Numbered from the stretch's first letter, positions 44,220 through 53,337 are shown. The stretch is 64,000 nt of DNA from DATCRE01 sp964235605 (GCA_964235605.1 CAXSCR010000001.1:201332-265331); one strand, 5' to 3'. Translations and numbers: made by a program. The notes: a model not told the origin generated them from the letters alone.

Positions 44220-45044
44220 ATGACAGACATCTCCTGTTCAATTGTATTGTTCCAGAACTCCCCCACTCTAGTCAAAGCTGCAATTGAAAGTTTTCTTAAG
44301 CTTACGTTAACCAAAAAACTTTACCTCGTTGATAATTCCCCAACCGATGAACTACGCGCTCTTGCTGATATCAGTAGCGACATAGCGTATATTAAAACCG
44401 ATAGCAACCTTGGTTTCGGAAAAGCCCACAACATCGCCATGCAAAAGGCTTTGACCGAATCTAAATACCACCTCGTCTTAAACCCAGATATTTATTTTGA
44501 AGACAATGTGCTTGAAAAGATTTTTCAGTACATGGAAAGCAACCCAGATGTGGGACAGGTAATGACTAAGATTTGTTACCCGACTGGTGAGATCCAAAGA
44601 CTATGCAAACTTTTACCATCACCTGCTGATCTGTTCCTTCGTAGGTTCTTCCCTTGGATGCCTGGTGCTGATGAAAGAAATGAAAAGTATGAACTTAGAG
44701 CAAGTGGTTATGATAAGATCATGAACATACCTTATCTCTCAGGATGCTTTATGTTTTTCCGCACTACGGCATTGCAGGATATTGGGTTATTTGATGAACG
44801 GATATTTATGTACATAGAAGATGCTGACATCACCCGAAGAATGCATCGGAAGTATAAGACACTTTTTCTTCCATTGGTTACTGTATATCACCATTACGCG
44901 AAAGGATCTTACAAGAATTTTAAACTCATGGCTTATAATATCCATGGTGCTATCATCTATTTTAATAAATATGGGTGGGTTTTCGATTCTGAAAGGAGAA
45001 AGGTAAATAAGAAGGTGGTAGAAGCTTATCTTTCTAAGAAATAA
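44220..45044 (+). CDS. GT2 glycosyltransferase, WbbL/rhamnosyltransferase type
   Basis: 274 residues. SIVLFQNSPTLVKAAIESFLK, LYLVDNSPTDELRAL, SNLGFGKAHNIAM, LVLNPDIYFEDN (D-x-D site as NPD) and SGCFMFFRTTALQDIGLFDERIFMYIEDADITRRM show a WbbL-like enzyme. One of six glycosyltransferases of the locus. No transmembrane helix. Confidence 0.9.
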   Translation: MTDISCSIVLFQNSPTLVKAAIESFLKLTLTKKLYLVDNSPTDELRALADISSDIAYIKTDSNLGFGKAHNIAMQKALTESKYHLVLNPDIYFEDNVLEKIFQYMESNPDVGQVMTKICYPTGEIQRLCKLLPSPADLFLRRFFPWMPGADERNEKYELRASGYDKIMNIPYLSGCFMFFRTTALQDIGLFDERIFMYIEDADITRRMHRKYKTLFLPLVTVYHHYAKGSYKNFKLMAYNIHGAIIYFNKYGWVFDSERRKVNKKVVEAYLSKK

Positions 45045-45095
45045 CACAAGACCAGCAACAAGTCAGATTTCTCTCCGTTTCACTGCAGCAATGTT

Positions 45096-45103
45096 TATAT
45101 TTG
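45096..45103 (+). promoter_or_regulatory. Putative -7 box of the 45111 epimerase gene
   Basis: TATATTTG ends 7 bp before the ATG, so the transcript would be practically leaderless. No -33 TTTG is seen. Confidence 0.45.
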
Positions 45104-45110
45104 CAGGATT

Positions 45111-46091
45111 ATGTCTAATATTTTACTAACAGGTGGTTCGGGCTTTATTGGTAGTCACTTTCATAACTATCTTCCTCATGGAGAGCTTGTAAATTTAGAT
45201 TTGGAAGAGCCAATCTTTCAACATGAAACCACCTTTATTAAAGGCGATATCCGAGTGGAGAAAGATGTTGTAAATGCCATTCGCGATCGTGATATAAAAA
45301 CAATAATTTCATTGGCTGCTAAGCATCATGACTTTGGCATTGGGCATGATGAATATTTTGACACTAACGAAGATGGAACTGCAGTACTTTGTAAAGTAGC
45401 CAGCGCGTACAACATCAAGGAGATCATTTTCTTCTCTTCAGTAGCGGTATACGGTGTACGAGATTTAATATCCAATGAAGCATTGGCACCAGCACCTGAT
45501 TCACCTTATGGTGCTTCTAAACTTGCAGGTGAAAAAGTTTTAGAAAAATGGGCCGCTGCTGACCCGACACGAAAAGTAATTATTATACGACCTACGGTAG
45601 TTTTTGGCTCTAACAATGTTGCCAACATGTATAATTTGATTCGTCAAATTAGTTCTGGTTTATATTTCCATTTGGGTAAAGCGGATAACATTAAATCAAT
45701 TGCGTATGTAGAAAATGTTGTAGAAGCCATTCTCTTCTTGAAGTCCAGAATGGTTCCTGGTTTTTCTATTTATAACTATGCAGACGAACCACAACTTTCA
45801 ACTCGCCAGATCAGTGAAGTTATAGCGCAGGCGTTAGACAAAAAGATTCTTCTAACCGTGCCTAAGACATTGGGAATAATGATGGGCCTGCCCTTCGATT
45901 TAATTATTAAATTAACAGGCAAGAACCTACCCATATCATCAGCGCGAATAAAAAAGTTGGGTACATCTACTAGGCATTCGGCATATAAAATTTTTTCTGA
46001 AGGATTTAAACCGCATCACACTACCGTTGATGGATTGGTTAAAATGGTTGAATGGTATAAAATGAAAAACGAAGTTTCTACCCACGCTTAA
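45111..46091 (+). CDS. NAD-dependent nucleotide-sugar epimerase/dehydratase
   Basis: Extended SDR of 326 residues. NAD motif NILLTGGSGFIGSHF; FFSSVAVYG with catalytic Ser/Thr; SPYGASKLAGEKVL (Y-x3-K); IIRPTVVFG. Related to enzymes placed next to WecA/WbpL-type transferases, for example C4-reductases of the WbpV group, but the substrate cannot be decided. It begins the last part of the locus (epimerase, aminotransferase, WecA-like), possibly with its own promoter. Confidence 0.85.
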   Translation: MSNILLTGGSGFIGSHFHNYLPHGELVNLDLEEPIFQHETTFIKGDIRVEKDVVNAIRDRDIKTIISLAAKHHDFGIGHDEYFDTNEDGTAVLCKVASAYNIKEIIFFSSVAVYGVRDLISNEALAPAPDSPYGASKLAGEKVLEKWAAADPTRKVIIIRPTVVFGSNNVANMYNLIRQISSGLYFHLGKADNIKSIAYVENVVEAILFLKSRMVPGFSIYNYADEPQLSTRQISEVIAQALDKKILLTVPKTLGIMMGLPFDLIIKLTGKNLPISSARIKKLGTSTRHSAYKIFSEGFKPHHTTVDGLVKMVEWYKMKNEVSTHA

Positions 46092-46100
46092 TTCCATCAC

Positions 46101-47207
46101 GTGCAGATTCCGTTCAATAATCTTAAAGCACAGCACAAAACAGTTAGTAAAGAAATTGAAGGTGCTATAACATCATCGATACAGTCATTTAACTTTATCA
46201 GGAGCAAAGAAGTAGTAGCATTTGCTAACGTGTTTGCAAAGACAATTGGCGCTAATCATTGCATCACTACAGGCAATGGCACGGCATCGCTTTTCATCGC
46301 GTTAAAATCATTAAACATAGGTATAGGCGATGAAGTTATTACACCTGCCCTGAGCTGGATATCATCTTCTGAAACTATTTCCTTATGTGGCGCTACACCA
46401 GTATTTGTAGACGTTGACAAAGAAACCTATACCCTTAATCCGCTTTTAATTGAAGAAAAAATAACACTAAAGACTAAAGCAATTATTGCAGTTCATCTCT
46501 ATGGACAGGCTGCACATATTTCACAGCTTCAGAAGCTTTGTAAGAAGCATAATCTCTTGCTTATAGAAGATTGTGCCCAGGCTCAGTTAACTCAGGAGAT
46601 GGGAAAGCATGTGGGTACATTTGGCGATGTCTCTGCTTTTAGTTTTTATCCTACAAAAAACTTAGGCGCATATGGCGATGCTGGCTGTATTATAACTAAC
46701 AATGCCGCGCTAGCAGAAAGGATGAATCGGTTTGCTAATCATGGCGCCGTACAAAAAGATGATCACACAATGGAAGGTATCAACAGCAGAATGGACACGA
46801 TTCAAGCTGCGGTGCTGCTTGCTAAACTTCCTTACCTTAAACAATGGACTCAAAAACGGATCGAGAATGCTCAGTTGTATGGTAAGCTACTGGAGGACGT
46901 TGAAGGCGTTGCTATACCGTTCGTAAGACCAAAAACACTTCATACGTTTCACTTATACGTGATACGCGCACGAAGAAGAGATCAACTTAAAGATTTCTTA
47001 CTGCGTCATGGTATTCAAACTATCATCCACTATCCAAAGGCATTGCCAAATTTGCTAGCATATAGTTATTTAAACCTAAGACCTGAAGATTTTCCTGTAT
47101 CCAGCGCAATGCAAGATGAAGTACTTTCGTTGCCTATTTATCCTGAATTAAAAGTTGAAGAGATAATCTACATCGCCGAAAAGATTAAAGAGTTTTACAA
47201 AAAATGA
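46101..47207 (+). CDS. DegT/DnrJ/EryC1 sugar aminotransferase
   Basis: Second PLP sugar aminotransferase of the locus, 368 residues. PLP lysine in SFYPTKNLGAYGDAG, ring aspartate in LIEDCAQAQLTQEM, N-terminal IPFNNLKAQHKTVSKEIEGAI, and C-terminal HYPKALPN. The start is GTG at 46101; the conserved N-terminus follows at once. It lies 9 bp after the epimerase gene. The two may make a 4-amino-sugar, but no 4,6-dehydratase of the WbpM type is in the window. Confidence 0.9.
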   Translation: MQIPFNNLKAQHKTVSKEIEGAITSSIQSFNFIRSKEVVAFANVFAKTIGANHCITTGNGTASLFIALKSLNIGIGDEVITPALSWISSSETISLCGATPVFVDVDKETYTLNPLLIEEKITLKTKAIIAVHLYGQAAHISQLQKLCKKHNLLLIEDCAQAQLTQEMGKHVGTFGDVSAFSFYPTKNLGAYGDAGCIITNNAALAERMNRFANHGAVQKDDHTMEGINSRMDTIQAAVLLAKLPYLKQWTQKRIENAQLYGKLLEDVEGVAIPFVRPKTLHTFHLYVIRARRRDQLKDFLLRHGIQTIIHYPKALPNLLAYSYLNLRPEDFPVSSAMQDEVLSLPIYPELKVEEIIYIAEKIKEFYKK

Positions 47208-47227
47208 TTTTTTTTAGCGCGAATCAT

Positions 47228-47235
47228 TATTTTTG
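47228..47235 (+). promoter_or_regulatory. Putative -7 box of the WecA-like gene
   Basis: TATTTTTG fits TAnnTTTG. It covers the TTG at 47233, which makes the ATG at 47251 the more likely start. Confidence 0.45.
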
Positions 47236-47250
47236 AGTCAGACCCCATTT

Positions 47251-48327
47251 ATGGCTATTCAACTCGCAGCAGCAATTACCGCATTTATAATTTCTTTTTT
47301 GATGGTTCCTGTGATCATCAAATACTCACTAAGAAAAAATCTTGTTGATGTTCCAGGTCGTAGAAAAATACATAAGCGCGAAACACCCTCTATGGGAGGA
47401 ATCGCCATCTTTTGTGGCTTCTTCATCTCCTTGCTTATTTGGGTAGAGATACCCGATTGGAAAGAGATCAAGTTTATATTGGTTTCTTTGTTTGTTATTT
47501 TTTTTATTGGCGTACGCGATGACCTCGTTCCTTTGCGACCATCGCTAAAATTAGTTGGACAAATTCTCGCAGCCATTTTATTGATCTCCTTATTTGACCT
47601 TCGCCTAAAATCACTTTTCGGATTTTTTGGAATTTACGAACTGCATATTGCAGCGAGCTATGTTATTACCGTTTTTACGATCATCATTATAACCAATTCA
47701 TTTAATCTGATAGATGGACTTGATGGTCTCGCAGGCAGTGTTGCCATCATAGCTTTGTTATCATTTGGCATATGGTACTTTTTAGTTAACGACCAGCTCT
47801 TTGCTATTCTCTCATTTGCCATGTTGGGAGCAATTCTAGCTTTCTTAATTTTTAACTGGGAGCCGTCAGAAGTTTTTATGGGTGATACAGGCGCGCTTGT
47901 TATCGGTATGATGCTTGCCATCTTAGCGATCCATTTTATAGATGTGAATTACAACTTACTTGAAGGTACCCCTTATCGATTTAATGCATCAGTTACTACC
48001 GCTAGTTGCTTCATCATTATTCCTTTGGTTGATACGATGCGCATTATAATCTTACGAATCAAAAAAGGTCAATCACCTTTTACCCCAGATAAGAGTCATA
48101 TTCATCATGCCATTATGAGGTTGGGTATGGCGCATAGTCAAACAACGATGATACTAGCAGGTATTCAGATCATCTATATATGCCTTGCAATTTTTCTATA
48201 CCAGGTTCAAGAGCGATATATGTTGGCAGGCGTCATCACCTTATCAATCACACTAAGCGTTATCCTAGATCGCCTTATCATAAGGAAACTATCTACAACG
48301 CCGGGAAAAACAGAGGAAGAAAACTAA
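47251..48327 (+). CDS. WecA/MraY-family polyprenyl-phosphate sugar-1-phosphate transferase
   Basis: Starts the lipid-linked repeat unit by moving HexNAc-1-phosphate from the UDP sugar to undecaprenyl phosphate. 358 residues, about 10-11 helices. Motifs in order: RDDLVPLRP (Mg-binding D-D), NSFNLIDGLDGLAG, FMGDTGAL and KSHIHHAIMRLGM (carbohydrate-recognition HIHH). This is the WecA/WbpL/TagO set rather than MraY. It closes the locus; the stop is about 4 bp from a repeat array that separates it from the convergent pheS gene. Confidence 0.92.
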   Translation: MAIQLAAAITAFIISFLMVPVIIKYSLRKNLVDVPGRRKIHKRETPSMGGIAIFCGFFISLLIWVEIPDWKEIKFILVSLFVIFFIGVRDDLVPLRPSLKLVGQILAAILLISLFDLRLKSLFGFFGIYELHIAASYVITVFTIIIITNSFNLIDGLDGLAGSVAIIALLSFGIWYFLVNDQLFAILSFAMLGAILAFLIFNWEPSEVFMGDTGALVIGMMLAILAIHFIDVNYNLLEGTPYRFNASVTTASCFIIIPLVDTMRIIILRIKKGQSPFTPDKSHIHHAIMRLGMAHSQTTMILAGIQIIYICLAIFLYQVQERYMLAGVITLSITLSVILDRLIIRKLSTTPGKTEEEN

Positions 48328-48330
48328 AGT

Positions 48331-48419
48331 TAGCCGCGAGCTATGAGCCGTGAGTTTCGAACGTAAACCTCAATCCCTCAAGCCCAATGCCTAGACCTAT
48401 TATTTGAAATGCCCAGTGC
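48331..48419. repeat. 7-bp arrays, AGCCGTG and GCCCAGT families
   Basis: AGCCGCG, AGCTATG, AGCCGTG, AGTTTCG next to the WecA-like stop; CAATGCC, TAGACC and CCCAGTG, CCTATAC next to the pheS stop. The second set is the reverse complement of the GGCACTG family. The array fills the convergent gap from stop to stop. Confidence 0.65.
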
Positions 48420-49442
48420 CTATACAACAGGCTGAAACTGCCTTAGAAAGCGAATGTCATTTTCTGAAAAAAGTCTGAGGTCATTGATTTGATAACGCAA
48501 CATGGTAACGCGCTCTATTCCCATTCCGAAAGCAAAACCAGTATATTCTTCCGGATCGATTCCGCAGTGCTTAAGTACGTTTGGATGCACCATGCCTGAG
48601 CCAGCAATTTCTACCCAGCCAGAATATTTACATACGTTGCATCCTTTGCCTTTGCAGATTAAACAGGTTATGTCTATTTCTGCACTGGGTTCAGTAAAAG
48701 GAAAATAAGATGGCCTGAATCTGATCTTGATATCCTTGCCATACATTTCTTTGGCAAAGTGGTAGAGTGTCTGTTTCAAATCTGCAAAACCAACATTCTT
48801 GTCGACATAGAGTCCTTCCACTTGGTGAAAGAAACAATGCGCCCGTGCTGATATTGCCTCGTTTCGATAAACGCGACCAGGCATAATTGCCCTGAGTGGT
48901 GGCTTCTGTTTCTCCATCATTCTGATCTGAACATTGGAAGTATGGGTACGCAATAGCAGATCCGGATTTTTCTCAATGAAAAAAGTATCCTGCATCTCGC
49001 GAGCGGGGTGATTTTCCGGAAAATTGAGTGCAGAGAAATTATGCCAATCGTCTTCTATCTCCGGACCGTCAGCTACATTAAAACCTAATCTTTCAAATAT
49101 TTCAATAATTCTCGCTCTTGTTTGTGTAAGCGGGTGCAGGTTGCCAATTTTATTTGACACCGGTGGCAATGTGAGATCGAGTGCGTTATCAGTTGAAGAT
49201 GCTGATGGTTCTATGGATTCGTTTAGCTCAGTGAACTTCGCTTCCGCAGCCTTCTTTAATTCATTAAGAACTTTGCCAACATTTTTTTTCTGCTCAACCG
49301 GAACATTTTTCAATTCTTCAAACAAGTCACCCAGCGTGCCTTTTTTGCTGATATACTTCATTCGAAAATCTTCCACAGCTTTTTTATCGGTAGCCGTGTA
49401 CGTAGAAACTTCGTTAAGAAGTGCTTGAATTTTTTCTTCCAT
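48420..49442 (-). CDS. pheS: Phenylalanyl-tRNA synthetase alpha chain
   Basis: Catalytic subunit of the alpha-2-beta-2 enzyme that charges tRNA-Phe; cytosolic, 340 residues. N-terminal coiled coil (about 1-85), then HPLTQTRARIIEIFERLGFN, ENHPAREMQDTFF, motif 2 region GRVYRNEAISARAHCFFHQVEGL, RPSYFPFTEPSAEIDI, a CLICKGKGCNVC cysteine cluster usual in many bacterial PheS proteins, and motif 3 GFAFGMGIERVTML. ATG at 49442 is preferred to the GTG one codon earlier. pheT is not adjacent. Confidence 0.97.
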   Translation of the reverse strand: MEEKIQALLNEVSTYTATDKKAVEDFRMKYISKKGTLGDLFEELKNVPVEQKKNVGKVLNELKKAAEAKFTELNESIEPSASSTDNALDLTLPPVSNKIGNLHPLTQTRARIIEIFERLGFNVADGPEIEDDWHNFSALNFPENHPAREMQDTFFIEKNPDLLLRTHTSNVQIRMMEKQKPPLRAIMPGRVYRNEAISARAHCFFHQVEGLYVDKNVGFADLKQTLYHFAKEMYGKDIKIRFRPSYFPFTEPSAEIDITCLICKGKGCNVCKYSGWVEIAGSGMVHPNVLKHCGIDPEEYTGFAFGMGIERVTMLRYQINDLRLFSENDIRFLRQFQPVV

Positions 49443-49463
49443 CACTATTTAAATATAAGGGCC

Positions 49464-49471
49464 CAAAAATA
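49464..49471 (-). promoter_or_regulatory. Putative -7 box of pheS
   Basis: TATTTTTG on the minus strand, 21 bp before the pheS ATG. No clear -33 box. Confidence 0.4.
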
Positions 49472-49535
49472 CAATTTTTTTTTAAGGCACTGATATCAGA
49501 TATGAAATGGGAAAATTAGATCAATCTGAACTTGG

Positions 49536-50768
49536 TTATTTAATAATGAAACCCAAAAGAAGTCCGCCCACAATAATAAATGGCGAAGGAATTTTTGTGA
49601 ATGCTAGGAGACAAAATGTAGCGGCGGCAAATCCGAAGTTTATAATTGTATTATCAAGGGGTTGAAAAAGAATGACAGCTGAGGCGGCCACCAATCCGGC
49701 ACTTGCTGCTGTAATCCCTTCAAGCGAAGCACGCACCGGTCGATATTGTTTTAAGCTGTCCCATATACGTATGACAAAGAAGATCAAAAAAGTACCGGGC
49801 AAAAATATGCCTGCGGCTGACATGAACGCCCCCGCTATTGCTCCCGGCACTCCATAATGACGCATTGATAATGCGCCAATGTAGGAACTAAAAGCAAACA
49901 CCGGCCCTGGTAATGCTTGTGCTACGGCGTAGCCTGATAAGAATTCTTCTGATGATAAATATTCTTTTTCGCCCGGTGCATTGGCAGGTGCGTATGGTTT
50001 TTTAGGTCCATACTTTACAAACTCAGTGTAGAGTAAGGGTGATAGCACTTGTCCGCCGCCAAATACCAGACTACCGTTTCGATAAAAGTTCTCAAATAAT
50101 CTTATTGGCAGTGCCTCAGGTATTTTTTTTGTAAAAGCACCTAACGTTGCTGCAAAAATTAACACACCGGCCCAGAGTATAAAGTTGGCCCAAATTACTT
50201 TTATTTTATGTTTTGATTCTTTGGGCTGCTTCTTATACTTAAGCGCTGTAACTAATCCGGCACAGAGAATTATAATAGGGAATATATAGGGTGTTTGGAT
50301 GAGATAAGACACAACGGCTGCAAAAATCATAAGAGCAATGCCTGTTTTCGTTTTCACAGTTTTGAGACTGATCATATACGCACCATAGCTTACAAAGCCA
50401 ACAGCCATGGGTTGAATAAACCTTGTAAACTCCATTGACAAGTTCTTCTGATCAATACTCGACATGATTAGTGCGATGACCGTCATGAGTATAACCGCAG
50501 GCATTACCCAGATTAATAAAGTGAGATAAGCCAGGCTTGGCCCTCCTAACTTAAACCCTATGGCCGTTAGGGTTTGGGTAGATGTTGGGCCTGGCAAAAT
50601 CTGACAAAGTGAATTGATTTCCATCAACTCTTCTTCAGTCACATATTTTCGTTTTTCAATTAATACCCTTTGAAAATGAGCAAGATGTGCCTGAGGTCCA
50701 CCAAACGTAGTGATCGCCAGCATCAAAGCGTCTTTGAGAAAAGGATAATATCGAATCGGTTTTGGCAA
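49536..50768 (-). CDS. chrA: ChrA-family (CHR) membrane transporter
   Basis: Two-domain CHR-superfamily protein of 410 residues with about 10-12 helices; members expel chromate, though many have no proven substrate. Domain 1: DALMLAITTFGGPQAHLAHFQ and INSLCQILPGPTSTQT; domain 2: GSLVFGGGQVLSPLLYTEFV and VAQALPGPVFAFSSYIGA. FGGP and LPGP motifs are doubled as expected. The start is a TTG, 9 bp after the stop of the oxygenase gene, so the two are probably co-transcribed. Confidence 0.9.
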   Translation of the reverse strand: MPKPIRYYPFLKDALMLAITTFGGPQAHLAHFQRVLIEKRKYVTEEELMEINSLCQILPGPTSTQTLTAIGFKLGGPSLAYLTLLIWVMPAVILMTVIALIMSSIDQKNLSMEFTRFIQPMAVGFVSYGAYMISLKTVKTKTGIALMIFAAVVSYLIQTPYIFPIIILCAGLVTALKYKKQPKESKHKIKVIWANFILWAGVLIFAATLGAFTKKIPEALPIRLFENFYRNGSLVFGGGQVLSPLLYTEFVKYGPKKPYAPANAPGEKEYLSSEEFLSGYAVAQALPGPVFAFSSYIGALSMRHYGVPGAIAGAFMSAAGIFLPGTFLIFFVIRIWDSLKQYRPVRASLEGITAASAGLVAASAVILFQPLDNTIINFGFAAATFCLLAFTKIPSPFIIVGGLLLGFIIK

Positions 50769-50777
50769 CAGCGCAGA

Positions 50778-51749
50778 TTATTTCTTTAACCCAATCTCTG
50801 CCAGTCTCTCATTAAGAAACTCGCCTGCCGTTATATTTTCAAATAATTTTGGATACTCCTGATCGACACAATTAGTAAGACAAGTAAGATCCATCTCAGC
50901 ACGCGGGTGCATGAAAAATGGTATAGAATAGCGAGGCATGTTCATCAATTGTCGCGATGGATTTACAACGCGATGTATTGTTGACTTTAATTTTTTATTG
51001 GTAAGGCGTTCCAACATGTCGCCAACATTTACTACCAATTGTTCAGGAAGCGCAGTTATGGGAATCCATTTACCATCATGTCTTAATACCTGAAGGCCAT
51101 CGGCACTCGCGCCCATAAGCAAAGTTATGAGGTTAATGTCTCCATGCTCCGCAGCCCTTACAGCATCTGATGGTACTTCATCCGGATTATCTATCGGATA
51201 ATAATGTATGGGGCGTAGAATACTATTGCCGTTTTTAACCTTACCATCAAAATAATGTTCGGGTAGTTTAAGGTAAATCGCAATAGCTTGAAGTAGCAAA
51301 GTGCCCGTTTTTTCTAAAGCCTTGTAAACTTCAATGGCAATCTTTTCAAATTCAGCAATCTCTTCAGGCCAAATATTAGCAGGATACCCCTCCTTTATTA
51401 ATAGTTCTTGTTCAAGCTCCTGGCCCACATGATAAAATTCTTTAAGATCACCCGTATTTCTTCCCTTCGCATGTTCTTTTCCTTTTCCGGTATAACCTCG
51501 TTGGCCAGAAATATCTGTGCGTTCGTATTTCTTTTTTACATCGTCAGGCAATGCAAAAAACTTTTTAATGGAAACGTAGAGCTGATCTTGAAGTGATGAA
51601 GAAAGAAAATGATTGCGGATAGCGACAAATCCTATATTATTATAGGCGTCACCTAAATTGGTCACAAACTTTTGCTTTTTTATAGGATCGTTACTGTAAA
51701 AATCAGCTAAGTCTAGCGAAGGTATTTCGTCATATAATATCTCGTTCAT
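50778..51749 (-). CDS. 2-oxoglutarate/Fe(II) oxygenase, isopenicillin-N-synthase family
   Basis: Non-heme iron oxygenase of 323 residues. N-terminal DIOX_N domain (IPSLDLADFYSNDP; FVAIRNHFL); iron ligands H and D in EHGDINLITLLMG and H in KKLKSTIHRVVNP; the oxoglutarate-binding RYSIPFF (R-x-S). It lacks a signal peptide. The substrate is unknown; bacterial members act on small molecules. Upstream of chrA in a likely two-gene operon. Confidence 0.9.
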   Translation of the reverse strand: MNEILYDEIPSLDLADFYSNDPIKKQKFVTNLGDAYNNIGFVAIRNHFLSSSLQDQLYVSIKKFFALPDDVKKKYERTDISGQRGYTGKGKEHAKGRNTGDLKEFYHVGQELEQELLIKEGYPANIWPEEIAEFEKIAIEVYKALEKTGTLLLQAIAIYLKLPEHYFDGKVKNGNSILRPIHYYPIDNPDEVPSDAVRAAEHGDINLITLLMGASADGLQVLRHDGKWIPITALPEQLVVNVGDMLERLTNKKLKSTIHRVVNPSRQLMNMPRYSIPFFMHPRAEMDLTCLTNCVDQEYPKLFENITAGEFLNERLAEIGLKK

Positions 51750-52255
51750 GATTTTTTGACGTTTTATTTGGGTGGTGCAAGCTATATATTTTTACCAGAT
51801 TTACATTGTGTTTGGAGAGCCTTACACTTACTTAGTTTGCGTTAACGGCTTATTCTGTCCGTCCCTTCCAGGGCCTCCGCGTTTAAAAATTATGAATTAA
51901 GGAGTGCCTGAATTTGTCATCTGCAGCAGCTCTTATTCTGGTTAAGGGTTTGAAATTTTCCTTTGTTTTTCTCCAGCATTTGAGTGCCATCTTTGTAATG
52001 ATGTTAAAATTGAAAGCTGAGTCAGTGTAGGCCAAATAACCTGGATTACTGTATCTTTGCTGGCATCAGCCTAAAGCGAAGTGCTTCATTTCCTTCCGGC
52101 TAAAAAATAGATTTTAACCTTCATAAGGCATGAGACTTCAAATCCGTGCATAGGCACGGTATCTTTATTTAGAATCATTTAAACGCTGAGGCCCTGATCC
52201 TAGATTAGATAACGAACTAAAAAATATTAAACTGATTCTGACATAATCCCAACAC
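51750..52255. other. 506-bp divergent gap with a possible small transcript
   Basis: No coding sequence supported. It holds a TAnnTTTG box (52052-52059) and, about 85 bp later, a GC-rich hairpin with a T-rich tail (52144-52170). No 7-bp array. Confidence 0.5.
52052..52170 (+). ncRNA. Candidate small RNA (promoter box to terminator-like hairpin)
   Basis: TATCTTTG at 52052-52059 predicts a start near 52066; CCGTGC-ATAG-GCACGG (52144-52159) followed by TATCTTTATTT looks like an intrinsic terminator. The enclosed ~105 nt has small internal hairpins (GAAG-TG-CTTC). No -33 box is seen and I recognise no RNA family. It could equally be a leader of the SDR gene. Confidence 0.25.
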
Positions 52256-53167
52256 ATGGCTAAACACATACTCATAACAGGCGCATCAGGTTTAGTTGGA
52301 ACACGACTAACAGAAATGCTCTTAAAGAAAGGTTATTCTGTCACTCACTTAGGACGATCGAAAAAAGAAGGCAGAATAAAGTCATTTACATGGGATGTAG
52401 AGAAGTTTAGTATGGAAGCAGATGCCCTTAACGGAGTTAACGCTATCATTCATTTAGCCGGGGCTGGCGTGGCAGATAAACGATGGACTGAAGAACGAAA
52501 AAAAGAAATCTTGGATAGCCGCGTAAGGTCTTCCGCATTATTATTTGAAACGCTTTCAAAACAACAACACACCATTACCACTTTCATTTCTGCATCAGCA
52601 ATTGGTTATTATGGCTTTGAGGATAACGAAACAATTTTTACTGAAGACAGCCCCGCTGGTAATGATTTTTTAGCGCAGGTAACAAAACAATGGGAAGCGG
52701 AAGTAGATAAAATAAATGCCCTTAACGTAAGGGTCGTAAAACTTCGCTTAGGCGTTGTACTAAGTGAGAAAGGTGGGGCTTTGGTAGAAATGGCCAGGCC
52801 TGTTAAATTATTTGCAGGCGCACCACTAGGCTCGGGCAAGCAGCAGGTAAGTTGGATTCATATGGATGACCTTTGTGCTATGTTTATAAATGCATTAACG
52901 GACGAGCAAATAAACGGCGTATACAACGCCGTTGCGCCGCATCCTGTTACAAATAAAGAGCTAACGGGAACTATAGCAAAAGTTTTAAACAAGCCCATGG
53001 TCCTACCATCCATTCCACCATTTGTGATTAAGATGATTGTCGGTCCAATGGCAGAAATTGTTTTAAATGGAAGTCGCATATCGTCAGCAAAAATTCAGAA
53101 GGCGGGATTCAAATTTCAATTCAACAAAATAGAAGAAGCTTTAAATGACCTACTCTCTAAAAGCTAG
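52256..53167 (+). CDS. TIGR01777-type SDR (sugar-epimerase-like, DUF1731)
   Basis: Atypical NAD(P)-dependent short-chain dehydrogenase of 303 residues. N-terminal HILITGASGLVGTRLTEMLLKKG; NAIIHLAGAGVADKRWTEERKKEI; FISASAIGYYG; LRLGVVLSEKGGAL; WIHMDDL; C-terminal DUF1731 part RISSAKIQKAGFKFQF. The family is widespread (SulA/YfcH-like) and its substrate is unknown. The last 32 codons, with the stop and the downstream repeat module, are repeated twice more directly after the gene (53239-53562). Confidence 0.9.
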   Translation: MAKHILITGASGLVGTRLTEMLLKKGYSVTHLGRSKKEGRIKSFTWDVEKFSMEADALNGVNAIIHLAGAGVADKRWTEERKKEILDSRVRSSALLFETLSKQQHTITTFISASAIGYYGFEDNETIFTEDSPAGNDFLAQVTKQWEAEVDKINALNVRVVKLRLGVVLSEKGGALVEMARPVKLFAGAPLGSGKQQVSWIHMDDLCAMFINALTDEQINGVYNAVAPHPVTNKELTGTIAKVLNKPMVLPSIPPFVIKMIVGPMAEIVLNGSRISSAKIQKAGFKFQFNKIEEALNDLLSKS

Positions 53168-53238
53168 CGATGCCCTATGTCAGTTCAGTTCAGCTCAATT
53201 TGCACATCTGCACATTGACCAATTGATAATTAACTAAG

Positions 53239-53337
53239 AAGTCGCATATCGTCAGCAAAAATTCAGAAGTCGGGATTCAAATTTCAATTCAATAAAATAG
53301 ATGAAGCTTTAAACGACCTACTCAATAAAAGCTAGAG
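53239..53337 (+). pseudogene. Detached SDR gene tail, copy 2
   Basis: Encodes SRISSAKIQKSGF... through NDLLNKS and stop, in the same frame as the SDR C-terminus, but has no start codon or upstream domain. Confidence 0.85.

Noticed and set aside
49024..49428. 134-codon plus-strand ORF across pheS
   Set aside because: Antisense to a conserved synthetase; composition rich in Ser and Phe as expected of a shadow frame.
52120..52160. Possible tRNA T-arm (CTTCAAATCC)
   Set aside because: No acceptor, D or anticodon arms around it and no CCA end; part of a simple hairpin region.
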